In this document: positions 8,024 to 16,003 of the stretch, one piece after another | Layout: every line of letters starts with the position of its first letter | Position numbering within the stretch: the stretch's first letter is position 1 | Assembly: GCA_029968055.1 (NCBI GenBank) | Contig: JASCNX010000001.1 | Location: 1,674,001-1,738,000 of the forward strand | Direction of reading: 5' to 3' | DNA length: 64,000 nt | Source of the DNA: Xenophilus aerolatus | Lineage (GTDB): Bacteria; Pseudomonadota; Gammaproteobacteria; Burkholderiales; Burkholderiaceae_C | Translations under genes and position numbers: made by a program | The notes under the pieces: generated by a model | What the model was told of the DNA's origin: nothing | The model's input: only the letters and a program-made list of their open reading frames with translations | The model's database searches: none

Positions 8024-9883
8024 ATGCCCTCCCGCCTCCTGCGCCCCCTCGCCTGGCTGGCCGTCCTGGCCGCGCTGGCCGCGCCCATCGCCTTCGGCCT
8101 GAACGACTACTACCTGCGCGTGCTCAACCTCGCGTGGATCTTCGCCATCGCGGCCCTGGGCCTGCAGCTCGTGACCGGCGTGGCCGGCCAGATCGTGCTG
8201 GGCCAGGCCGCGCTGGTGGGCTTCGGCGGCTATGCCACGGCCCTGCTGATGATGCGTGCGCCCTTGCCGTGGTTCCTGGCACTGCCCGCCGCCGTGCTGC
8301 TCACGACGGCGGTCGGCGCGCTGCTCGGTGCGGTGAGCACGCGCATCAAGGGCCACTACCTCGCGATCGTGACGCTGGGGCTGAACGAGATCTTCCGCAT
8401 GGTCGCCATCAACGAGGAATGGCTCACCGGCGGCCCCATGGGCCTGCGCGACATCCCGACGCTGCAGATCCCGGCCCTGGGCGGCAGCATCGACCGCCAG
8501 CTGTACCTGCCACTGCTGGCGGTGTGCGCCGCGGTGTATGCCCTGGCCGTGCACTTCCATCGCTCCCGCATCGGCCGCACGCTGCGCGCCGTGCGCGACG
8601 ACGAGATCGCCGCCGAGGCCATGGGCGTGGACTCGCGCAAGGCCAAGACCATCGCCTTCATGCTGTGCAGCGCCTGCGGCGCGCTGGCCGGCGGCCTGTA
8701 CGTGCTGCTGGCCGGCTTTGCGGCGCCCAACAACTTCACCGTCTTCGAGAGCATCAAGATGATGCTGATGGTGGTGATGGGCGGGCTGGGATCGATCGCC
8801 GGCACCTTCCTGGGCGCCGTGGTCATCACCGTGCTGCCCGAGGCGCTGCGCGACCTGCAGACCTACTACCTGGCCGCCTTCGGCCTGGGCGTGGTGCTGA
8901 TCCTGCTCGTCGCGCCGCGCGGCCTGGGCGTGATCGGCGACTGGATGCTCGGCCGCTTCCTGACCGGACCGCTGGTGCCCGTGCCCGACGCCCCGGCCAG
9001 CCCGCTGAACCTGCGCGACGCCGCGCAGGCCGCCGGCGCCGCGCTGGCGGGCCAGGTGCACGCACCGCAGGCCGCGGCACTGCTGCGCGTGGAGGGCGTG
9101 TCGCGCGCCTTCGGCGGCGTCAAGGCGCTCAACGACGTGCGCTTCGAGCTGCGCCGCGGCGAGATCCTGGGCCTGATCGGGCCCAACGGCTCCGGCAAGT
9201 CCACCATGATCAACGCCTGCTCCGGCGTGGTGGACGTGCAGGGCACCATCGCGCTGGAGGACACGCGGTTGGACAACCACCGGCCCTGGGACATCCATGC
9301 CAAGGGCGTGGCCCGCATCTTCCAGAACGTGCGCCTGTGGGAATCCATGAGCGTGCTGGAGAACGTGATGGTCGCCTGCCCGCGCGAAGCGGGCGATGCC
9401 GGGCCGGGTGCGCGGGAAGCCCGGCGGCGCGAGGCCGCGCTGCAGGCGCTGGTCCACATGGGCGTGGGGCACCTCGCGCACCGGCGTGCCGGCGACCTGT
9501 CCTTCGGCCAGAGCCGGCTGGTGGAAATGGCGCGCGCCATCGTGAGCCGGCCGCGCCTGCTGCTGCTGGACGAGCCGGCGGCCGGCCTGCGCGGCGGCCT
9601 GATCGAAGAGCTGGCGCTCATCCTCAAGCAGCTGCGCGCCGAGGGCATGTCGATCCTGGTGGTGGAGCACCGCGTGCGCCTGGTCATGGACATGTGCGAC
9701 CGCGTGGTGGTGCTCAACCTGGGCGACAAGATCGCCGACGGCCGGCCCGCCGAGGTGATGGCCTCGCCGGCGGTGGTCGAGGCCTACCTGGGCGAGCGCA
9801 TCCCGCCGGAGACGCCGCAGGCCGCGCTGCCGCCCGGACCGCCGGATGCGGCCGATGCGCCGAGGGCCGTTGCCGTGGCCTGA
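8024..9883 (+). CDS. Fused LivM permease-LivG ATPase of a HAAT-family ABC transporter
   Basis: This 619-residue fusion protein has an N-terminal permease half (residues 1 to about 310, LNLAWIFAIAALGLQLVTGVAGQIVLGQA motif region) and a C-terminal ATPase half from about residue 352. In the ATPase, Walker A GPNGSGKST is near 386, the signature LSFGQ near 492, Walker B LLLLDEP near 512 and the switch histidine is in VVEHRV. A linker of about 40 residues rich in Ala/Pro joins them. The start at 8024 follows AGGAGA at ideal spacing; an in-frame ATG at 7994 inside the previous gene is less likely. Such fusions are known in Burkholderiales. Confidence 0.9.
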   Translation: MPSRLLRPLAWLAVLAALAAPIAFGLNDYYLRVLNLAWIFAIAALGLQLVTGVAGQIVLGQAALVGFGGYATALLMMRAPLPWFLALPAAVLLTTAVGALLGAVSTRIKGHYLAIVTLGLNEIFRMVAINEEWLTGGPMGLRDIPTLQIPALGGSIDRQLYLPLLAVCAAVYALAVHFHRSRIGRTLRAVRDDEIAAEAMGVDSRKAKTIAFMLCSACGALAGGLYVLLAGFAAPNNFTVFESIKMMLMVVMGGLGSIAGTFLGAVVITVLPEALRDLQTYYLAAFGLGVVLILLVAPRGLGVIGDWMLGRFLTGPLVPVPDAPASPLNLRDAAQAAGAALAGQVHAPQAAALLRVEGVSRAFGGVKALNDVRFELRRGEILGLIGPNGSGKSTMINACSGVVDVQGTIALEDTRLDNHRPWDIHAKGVARIFQNVRLWESMSVLENVMVACPREAGDAGPGAREARRREAALQALVHMGVGHLAHRRAGDLSFGQSRLVEMARAIVSRPRLLLLDEPAAGLRGGLIEELALILKQLRAEGMSILVVEHRVRLVMDMCDRVVVLNLGDKIADGRPAEVMASPAVVEAYLGERIPPETPQAALPPGPPDAADAPRAVAVA

Positions 9884-9971
9884 CGCCCGCCGCCTTCTCC
9901 TTTTTTTCGCGCGCTTCCCTCTCTTCTTTCAACACAACGTGCCCAGGCACATCAAAACGGAGACTTCTGCC

Positions 9972-11102
9972 ATGCGTGATTCCTTCCTTCGCTCCTCGCG
10001 CCGCGCCGTTGCCGGCGCCGCCGCCCTGATGCTGGCCGGCTCGGCCCTGGCCGAGGCCGTGATCGGCGTCTCGCTGCCGATGACCGGCCCCAAGGCCCTG
10101 GTGGGCCGCAACTACAAGCAGGGCGTGGAACTGGCCGTCAGCGAGATCAACGCCGCCGGCGGCGTGCTGGGCAAGCCGCTGGAAGTGGTGTTCCAGGACG
10201 ACCAGGGCGACAACCCCAACGGCGCCATCAACGCCGTCAACAAGCTGATGCAGGTCGACAAGGTGCCCGTGATGATCGGGCCCCACTATTCCGTCACGCA
10301 GATGGCCACGCAGAAGACCTACTGCAACGGCAAGGTGGTCTCGCTCACCGGCGGCACCTCGGTGGCGATCACGCACAGCGGCTGCAACTACGTGATCCGC
10401 ACGCGCTCGGACGACGACGTGCAGGCCAAGGCGCTGATCGACTATGCCCAGAAGGAACTCAAGGCCGGCGAGAAGACGGCCATCTTCTACGCCAACGACG
10501 ACTTCGGGAAATCGGGCCAGGCACGCGTGGTGGCGCAGATGGCGGCGCTGGGCCTCAAGCCGGTCGCGGTGGAAAGCCACAACCCCAGCGACAAGGACTA
10601 CTCCGCCCAGCTCGCCAAGCTGGAGAAGACCGGTGCGCAGCTCGTGATCCTCTGGGCGCACGACACCGATGCGGCCCTCATCCTGCGCCAGGCCAAGCAG
10701 TTCGGCCTGAAGTTCAAGTTCGCCGGCGCCGTGCTGTCGGAAGACGCCTTCCTCAAGCTGGCCGGCAGCGCCGCGGAGGGGGCGATGAGCGCCTCCTACT
10801 TCGTGCCGACCGACCCCAACCCGGCCGTGCAGGACTTCGTCAAGAAGTACGAGGCGAAGTTCAAGATGGCGCCGGACGTGTGGTCGGCCACCTACTACGA
10901 CGCCACCATCCTCGCGGCCAAGGCCATCAACGAGGCGAAGACCACCGATGTCGACAAGGTGCGCGCCGCCTTCGGCCAGGTCCAGTACAAGGGCCTGCTG
11001 GCCGACTACAAGTGCGACAAGAACGGCGACTGCAACAAGCAGGTGAACATCGTCGAGATCAAGGGCGGGAAGCCGGTCGTGCTCTCGGCCGTGCGCTACT
11101 GA
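9972..11102 (+). CDS. Branched-chain-amino-acid-type ABC transporter substrate-binding protein (LivJ family)
   Basis: The 376-residue precursor has a signal peptide (MRDSFLRSSRRAVAGAAALM...ALAEA) and a type I periplasmic-binding fold beginning IGVSLPMTGPKALVGRNYKQG. The ligand-loop regions MIGPHYSVTQMATQKTY and FYANDDFGKSGQ are typical of the Leu/Ile/Val-binding family. It delivers substrate to the LivHMGF complex. ATG 9972 is preceded by CGGAGACTTCTGCC; earlier in-frame starts would run through a T-rich leader. The gene sits between livMG and livF. Ligand unknown; sequence features do not single out amino acids. Confidence 0.92.
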   Translation: MRDSFLRSSRRAVAGAAALMLAGSALAEAVIGVSLPMTGPKALVGRNYKQGVELAVSEINAAGGVLGKPLEVVFQDDQGDNPNGAINAVNKLMQVDKVPVMIGPHYSVTQMATQKTYCNGKVVSLTGGTSVAITHSGCNYVIRTRSDDDVQAKALIDYAQKELKAGEKTAIFYANDDFGKSGQARVVAQMAALGLKPVAVESHNPSDKDYSAQLAKLEKTGAQLVILWAHDTDAALILRQAKQFGLKFKFAGAVLSEDAFLKLAGSAAEGAMSASYFVPTDPNPAVQDFVKKYEAKFKMAPDVWSATYYDATILAAKAINEAKTTDVDKVRAAFGQVQYKGLLADYKCDKNGDCNKQVNIVEIKGGKPVVLSAVRY

Positions 11103-11121
11103 GCACGGGACGGCGCGCACC

Positions 11122-11877
11122 ATGACGCAGGCGGTCCTCACCCCTCCCGATGCACGGGCCGGCACGGCCGAGCTGGAGCTCTCGCACGTGGACGTGTTCT
11201 ACGGCAAGGTGCAGATCCTGTTCGACCTGTCGATCCGCGCGATGCCGGGTCAGATCGTGGCGGTGATCGGCGCCAACGGCGCCGGCAAGTCCACCACGCT
11301 GAACCTCATCGTCGGGCGCCTTCGCCCCAGCGCGGGCGAGGTGAGCTTCCGCGGCCAGAGCCTGCAGCAGCGCAGCGTGGAGCAGATCGTGGCCAGCGGC
11401 ATCGCCTGCGTGCCGCAGCGCCGGCGCATCTTCTCCACCCTAACGGTGCGCGAGAACCTCGACGTCGGCGCCTACGTGCGGCGGCACGACAAGGGTGCCG
11501 TGCAGGCCACGCTGGACGAGGTGTTCGAGCTGTTCCCGGTGCTCAAGCGCAAGGCCGGCGACATGGGCGGCGTGCTGTCCGGCGGCGAGCAGCAGATGCT
11601 GGCCATCGCCCGCGGGCTGATGGCCGGCCCGCGCCTGCTGCTGCTGGACGAGCCGTCGATGGGCCTGTCGCCCAAGCTCACCACCGAGATGTTCGTGGAC
11701 ATCCGGCGCATCGCGCGCGCCGGCCGCACGGTGGTGATCGTGGAGCAGAACGCCTTCGCGGCCCTGAGCGTTGCCGACCACGGCTATGTGCTGGAGGGCG
11801 GCCGCGTGGCGCTCGAGGGCCCCGCCGCGCAGCTGATGCGCGACGACCATGTGCGCGCTGCCTACCTGGGCGCCTGA
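11122..11877 (+). CDS. HAAT-family ABC transporter ATP-binding protein (LivF)
   Basis: This 251-residue ATPase carries Walker A GANGAGKST near residue 50, the Q-loop, the signature LSGGEQQ near 152, Walker B LLLLDEPSMGL near 170 and the H-loop replaced by VVIVEQNAF, which is usual for LivF. It pairs with the LivG domain of the fused permease-ATPase to energise import. It begins 19 bp after the receptor gene and is followed after 24 bp by the FAD dehydrogenase, so it is mid-operon. Confidence 0.93.
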   Translation: MTQAVLTPPDARAGTAELELSHVDVFYGKVQILFDLSIRAMPGQIVAVIGANGAGKSTTLNLIVGRLRPSAGEVSFRGQSLQQRSVEQIVASGIACVPQRRRIFSTLTVRENLDVGAYVRRHDKGAVQATLDEVFELFPVLKRKAGDMGGVLSGGEQQMLAIARGLMAGPRLLLLDEPSMGLSPKLTTEMFVDIRRIARAGRTVVIVEQNAFAALSVADHGYVLEGGRVALEGPAAQLMRDDHVRAAYLGA

Positions 11878-11901
11878 ACCGACTCTTCCTCTCCCTCGGC
11901 C

Positions 11902-13350
11902 ATGTCCTTTTCCAAGACCCTCGAAGAAACCGCCGCCGACGTCGCACGGCTGCTGCCGCCCCTGCAGGCGATCTTCGGCGAGCGCGCCGTGACCTCGGCC
12001 GCGGTGCGGGCCCACCACAGCCACGGCGAGGGCCTGCCCGACCCCGGCCAGCCCGACCTGGTGCTCTACCCGCTCTCGACCGAGGAGGTGGCGGCGGCGA
12101 TGAAGCTGTGCCATGCCGCCGAGGTGCCCGTGATCGCCTTCGGCACCGGCACGTCGATGGAGGGGCACGTCGCGGCCATCCACGGCGGCGTGTGCATCGA
12201 CCTGTCGCGCATGGACCGCATCCTGGAGGTGTCGCCCGAGGCGCTGGACTGCCGGGTGCAGGCCGGTGTCACGCGCGAGCAGCTCAACGCCCAGCTGCGC
12301 AGCAGCGGCCTCTTCTTCGCAGTCGATCCGGGCGCCAACGCCTCGCTCGGCGGCATGGCGGCCACCCGCGCATCGGGCACCGCCGCCGTGCGCTACGGCA
12401 CCATGCGCGAGGCGGTGATGGGCCTGACGGTCGTCACGCCCGACGGGCGCATCATCCGCACCGGCACGCGGGCCCGCAAGTCCTCGTCCGGCTTCGACCT
12501 CACGCGCCTGTATGTGGGCAGCGAGGGGCTCCTGGGCATCATCTGCGAGGTGCAGCTGCGGCTCTTCGGGCTGCCCGAGCACGTGGTGGCCGCGGTGTGC
12601 CAGTTCGACAGCCTGCGCGCGGCCGTCGACACCGTCATCGCCGCGCTGCAGCTGGCGGTGCCGGTGGCGCGCATCGAGCTGCTCGACGACGCGCAGATGG
12701 AGGCCTGCATCCGCTACTCGCGCCTGGACGAGTTCGAGGCGCGCCCCACCCTGTTCATCGAATTCCACGGCAGCGAGGCGGCCGTGGCCGAGCAGGTCGC
12801 GACGCTGGAGGCGCTGTCGGCCGACCAGGGCGGCAGCGGCTTCCGCTATGCCGACAAGCCCGAGGACCGCACGCGCCTGTGGAAGGCCCGCCACTCCTGC
12901 TACCACGCCAACCTGGCGATGCACCCGGGCTGGAGCTCGATGGGCACCGATGCGTGCGTGCCGATCTCGGCGCTGGTGGAGTGCATCGTGGAGACGCAGG
13001 CCGACATCGCGGCCAGCGGCCTGTACGCCCCCATCGTCGGCCATGTGGGCGACGGCAACTTCCACCTCGGCATCATCTACGACGACGCCGATCCCGCGGC
13101 CCGCGCCGCGGCCGAAGCGCTCGCCGAGCGCGTGGCCTTGCGGGCCATCCGCCTCGGCGGCACCTGCACCGGCGAACACGGCGTCGGCCTGCACCGCATG
13201 GGCCAGATCGAGATCGAGCACGGCGAGGCCATCGAGGTCATGCGCGAGATCAAGCGCGCACTCGACCCCAAGGGCATCCTCAACCCCGGCAAGATGCTGC
13301 GGATGGAGCCTGCCGCTGCTTCTGCTTCAGACGTGCCGCGAGGCGGGTGA
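11902..13350 (+). CDS. FAD-linked D-2-hydroxyacid dehydrogenase (GlcD/D-lactate dehydrogenase family)
   Basis: This 482-residue flavoprotein has an N-terminal FAD_binding_4 (PCMH) domain, with PVIAFGTGTSMEGHVAAIHGG and the pyrophosphate loop GANASLGGMAATRASGT, and a C-terminal FAD-oxidase domain with GHVGDGNFHLGIIYD and CTGEHGVGLHRMG. The metal-binding histidines of the family are present. It would oxidise a D-2-hydroxyacid (D-lactate, glycolate, D-2-hydroxyglutarate or a sugar acid) to the 2-keto acid, passing electrons to quinone, cytochrome or ETF. As last gene of the operon it could feed a 2-keto acid to the DapA-family lyase. Its 3' end overlaps the convergent cadR-like gene by 24 bp. 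Confidence 0.9.
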   Translation: MSFSKTLEETAADVARLLPPLQAIFGERAVTSAAVRAHHSHGEGLPDPGQPDLVLYPLSTEEVAAAMKLCHAAEVPVIAFGTGTSMEGHVAAIHGGVCIDLSRMDRILEVSPEALDCRVQAGVTREQLNAQLRSSGLFFAVDPGANASLGGMAATRASGTAAVRYGTMREAVMGLTVVTPDGRIIRTGTRARKSSSGFDLTRLYVGSEGLLGIICEVQLRLFGLPEHVVAAVCQFDSLRAAVDTVIAALQLAVPVARIELLDDAQMEACIRYSRLDEFEARPTLFIEFHGSEAAVAEQVATLEALSADQGGSGFRYADKPEDRTRLWKARHSCYHANLAMHPGWSSMGTDACVPISALVECIVETQADIAASGLYAPIVGHVGDGNFHLGIIYDDADPAARAAAEALAERVALRAIRLGGTCTGEHGVGLHRMGQIEIEHGEAIEVMREIKRALDPKGILNPGKMLRMEPAAASASDVPRGG

Positions 13351-13800
13351 GCCGCGCTCGCCGGCCGCCGGCTGCGCGTCGGCCCGTGCGTGCAGCGTGC
13401 CGATGATGTGGCATTCGGCGTCGCTGCCGTCGCAGCTGTTGCGCAGCGCCAGCAGGTCCTTCTCGAGCGTGCGCAGCTCGCGCAGGCGCTCGCGCACGTG
13501 GCCCAGGTGCGCATCCAGCGCGACGCAGGCGGCGTCGCAGTCGGCCTTGCGGCGCAGGTCGAGCGCCAGCAGGGTGCGCACTTCGTCCAGCGACATGTCC
13601 ATGGCCCGGCACAGGCGGATGAAGCGCAGCGCGTGCACATCGGCGTCGCTGTAGAACCGGTAGCTGTTGTCGGCGCGGCCCTGCGGCGCGATCAGGCCCT
13701 GCTTCTCGTAGTAGCGGATGTTGGCGGCGCTCACGCCGCTGGCGGCGGCGGCTTCGCCGATGCGATAACCCTGCGGGCCGGGCGGGTGGATGGCGGGCAT
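13327..13800 (-). CDS. cadR: MerR-family Cd(II)/Pb(II)/Zn(II)-responsive regulator (CadR/PbrR-like)
   Basis: This 157-residue MerR regulator has the N-terminal helix-turn-helix (YRIGEAAAASGVSAANIRYYEKQGLI) and a dimerisation helix. Metal-sensing Cys88, Cys123 and Cys130 have exactly the 35- and 7-residue spacing of Cys77, Cys112 and Cys119 of CadR. It ends in a short tail with a His. It is divergent from the P-type ATPase, with a MerR-type palindrome in between, and should repress and then activate that promoter through DNA distortion when metal binds. ATG at 13800 lies next to the operator. Choice among Cd, Pb and Zn cannot be made from sequence. Confidence 0.9.
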   Translation of the reverse strand: MPAIHPPGPQGYRIGEAAAASGVSAANIRYYEKQGLIAPQGRADNSYRFYSDADVHALRFIRLCRAMDMSLDEVRTLLALDLRRKADCDAACVALDAHLGHVRERLRELRTLEKDLLALRNSCDGSDAECHIIGTLHARADAQPAAGERGSPASRHV

Positions 13801-13803
13801 GGC

Positions 13804-13834
13804 TTGACCTTGAAGTGACTTCAACCTTTCCAAT
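13804..13834 (+). promoter_or_regulatory. MerR-type promoter/operator of the metal ATPase gene
   Basis: A -35 TTGACC (13804-13809) is followed by a 19-bp spacer and a weak -10 around 13829-13834. The overlong spacer contains a perfect palindrome TTGAAGT-G-ACTTCAA at 13810-13824. This is the classic MerR arrangement, and TTGAAGT/ACTTCAA half-sites resemble those described for CadR/PbrR-like regulators. It lies between the divergent cadR-like gene and the ATPase gene starting at 13868. Confidence 0.8.
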
Positions 13835-13867
13835 GCTGGCACAGCTTCGAAAACCACACCGAGTTCC

Positions 13868-16003
13868 ATGTCCGCCTCCCCCCGCCAGCCCGCCGCCCTG
13901 CTGCCCCTCGCCGACCCGGACCGCGCCACGGCCTCCGCCTGCGGCGACGGCTGCTGCGGCGGCCCGATGACGCTGCGTCCCGCGGCAGCCAAGCCGCGGG
14001 CGCCCACGCACGACCATGACGGCGAGCACGACCACGACCATGGCCCCGAAGGCCATGCGGCCGGCGACGGCCACGACCATGGCCCCCTCCCGGGCTGGCC
14101 GCGCCTGGCGGCCGCCCTGGCCGTGGCGCTGGCCGCCGAACTGAGCCACCTGCTGCTGCCCGAAACGGCCGTGTGGCGCGGCGTCGGCATGGCGCTGGCC
14201 GCCGTGGCCATCGCGCTGGCCGGTCTCGGCATCTACCAAAGCGGCTTGAAGTCGCTGTTCAAGGGGCGCCTGGGCATCGACACCCTGATGGCGGTCGCCG
14301 TGACCGGCGCCTTCGTGATCGGCCAGTGGCCCGAGGCGGCCATGGTGATGGCGCTGTACGCACTGGCGGAGCTGATCGAGCACAAGGCGGCCGACCGCGC
14401 GCGCAACGCCATCTCGGGCCTGATGGCGCTGGCGCCCGACGAGGCCGAGGTGCGCGGTGCCGACGGCCAGTGGCGCCGCGTGCCGGCAGCCGGCGTCGCG
14501 GTCGGCGAGGTGCTGCGCGTGCGGCCCGGCGAACGCGTGCCGCTGGACGGCACCGTCACCGCCGGCAGCAGCAGCATCGACCAGGCCAGCGTCACCGGCG
14601 AGAGCATCCCGGTCGACAAGACCGTGGGCGATGCCGTGTTCGCGGCCACCGTCAACCAGGGCGGCGAGCTGGAGATCCGCGTCAGCGCTGCCGCGGGCCA
14701 CACCACGCTCGACCGCATCATCGAATCGGTGGAGCGCGCCCAGGCCTCCCGGGCGCCGACCCAGCGCTTCGTCGAGCGCTTCGCGGCCGTCTACACGCCC
14801 ACGGTGTTCGTGCTGGCGGTGCTGGTCGCCGTCGTGCCGCCGCTTTTTCTGGACGCGGCCTGGCTGGCGTCGGTCTACAAGGCGCTGGTGCTGCTGGTCA
14901 TCGCCTGCCCGTGCGCGCTGGTCATCTCGACGCCGGTCACGGTCGTCAGCGGCCTCACCGCGGCGGCGCGGCGCGGCATCCTCGTCAAGGGCGGCGTGCA
15001 CCTGGAAACCGCCCGCACGCTGCGTGCCGTGGCGCTCGACAAGACCGGCACCATCACCGCCGGCAAGCCGGTGCTGGTCGACTGGCAGCCCTGGGGCGCG
15101 GCCGAGCGCTCGCGCACGGCGGCCGATGCCGCCGGTCTGGCGGGCCGTTCCGACCACCCGGTGTCGGCGGCGATCGCGGGCGGCCTGCAGGAGGCATCGT
15201 CGCGCAACGACGCCGCCATCGAGGGCTTCCGCGCCCTGGTCGGCCGCGGCGTCGAGGGCCGCGTCGATGGCCGCGCGCTGGTGCTGGGTAACCACCGGCT
15301 GATCGAGGAGCGCGGGCTGTGCACGCCCGAACTCGAGGCGGCGCTGGCCGCCCACGAACAGCAGGGCCGCACCGTCACGCTGCTGGCCGACGAGCACACG
15401 GTGCTGGGCCTGTTCGCGGTGGCCGACACCGTCAAGCCCGGTTCGCGGCAGGCGGTCGCGGCGCTGAAGGCGCTGGGCGTGACGCCGGTCATGCTCACCG
15501 GCGACAACCCCAGCACCGCCCAGGCGGTCGCGCGCGAGGCCGGCATCGACGACGCCCGCGGCGGCCTGCTGCCCGAGGACAAGCTGCAGGCCGTGCAGGC
15601 GCTGCGCCAGAGCTATGGCGCGACCGGCATGACCGGCGACGGCATCAACGACGCGCCCGCGCTGGCCCAGGCCGACCTCGGATTCGCCATGGGCGCGGCC
15701 GGCACCGACATCGCCATGGAAGCGGCCGACGTGGTCATCATGAACGACGACCTGGGCCGCATCGCCGAAACGATCCGCCTGTCGCGCCGCACGCATGCCG
15801 TGCTGTGGCAGAACATCGCGCTGGCGCTGGGCATCAAGGCCGTGTTCTTCGGCCTGGCGGTCTTCGGCCAGGCCACCATGTGGATGGCCGTGTTCGCCGA
15901 CATGGGGGCGAGCCTGCTCGTCGTGGCCAACGGGCTGCGGCTGCTGAAGGCACTGGACGCAACGCCAGCCGTGGCCGACGCGGCGGCGCTCAGGCCCGCG
16001 TGA
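13868..16003 (+). CDS. cadA: P1B-type heavy-metal-exporting ATPase (CadA/ZntA/PbrA family)
   Basis: This 711-residue pump has the ion-channel motif CPC at residues 347-349, the phosphorylated Asp391 in DKTGT, the SDHP motif and the GDGIND hinge near 590. These features define a Zn/Cd/Pb exporter (P1B-2). The usual N-terminal HMA domain with a GxxCxxC site is absent. Instead there is a short Cys cluster (Cys25, Cys29, Cys30 in CGDGCCGG) and a His/Asp-rich stretch at 48-71, which may collect or sense Zn/Cd. It is controlled by the divergent CadR-like regulator. Its end overlaps the convergent methyltransferase gene by 14 bp. Confidence 0.93.
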   Translation: MSASPRQPAALLPLADPDRATASACGDGCCGGPMTLRPAAAKPRAPTHDHDGEHDHDHGPEGHAAGDGHDHGPLPGWPRLAAALAVALAAELSHLLLPETAVWRGVGMALAAVAIALAGLGIYQSGLKSLFKGRLGIDTLMAVAVTGAFVIGQWPEAAMVMALYALAELIEHKAADRARNAISGLMALAPDEAEVRGADGQWRRVPAAGVAVGEVLRVRPGERVPLDGTVTAGSSSIDQASVTGESIPVDKTVGDAVFAATVNQGGELEIRVSAAAGHTTLDRIIESVERAQASRAPTQRFVERFAAVYTPTVFVLAVLVAVVPPLFLDAAWLASVYKALVLLVIACPCALVISTPVTVVSGLTAAARRGILVKGGVHLETARTLRAVALDKTGTITAGKPVLVDWQPWGAAERSRTAADAAGLAGRSDHPVSAAIAGGLQEASSRNDAAIEGFRALVGRGVEGRVDGRALVLGNHRLIEERGLCTPELEAALAAHEQQGRTVTLLADEHTVLGLFAVADTVKPGSRQAVAALKALGVTPVMLTGDNPSTAQAVAREAGIDDARGGLLPEDKLQAVQALRQSYGATGMTGDGINDAPALAQADLGFAMGAAGTDIAMEAADVVIMNDDLGRIAETIRLSRRTHAVLWQNIALALGIKAVFFGLAVFGQATMWMAVFADMGASLLVVANGLRLLKALDATPAVADAAALRPA

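Noticed and set aside
9890-9912. A terminator at the T-rich tract after the LivMG gene
   Set aside because: There is a run of T but no stem-loop precedes it, and the next gene follows at 9972 with a good ribosome site, so the operon continues.
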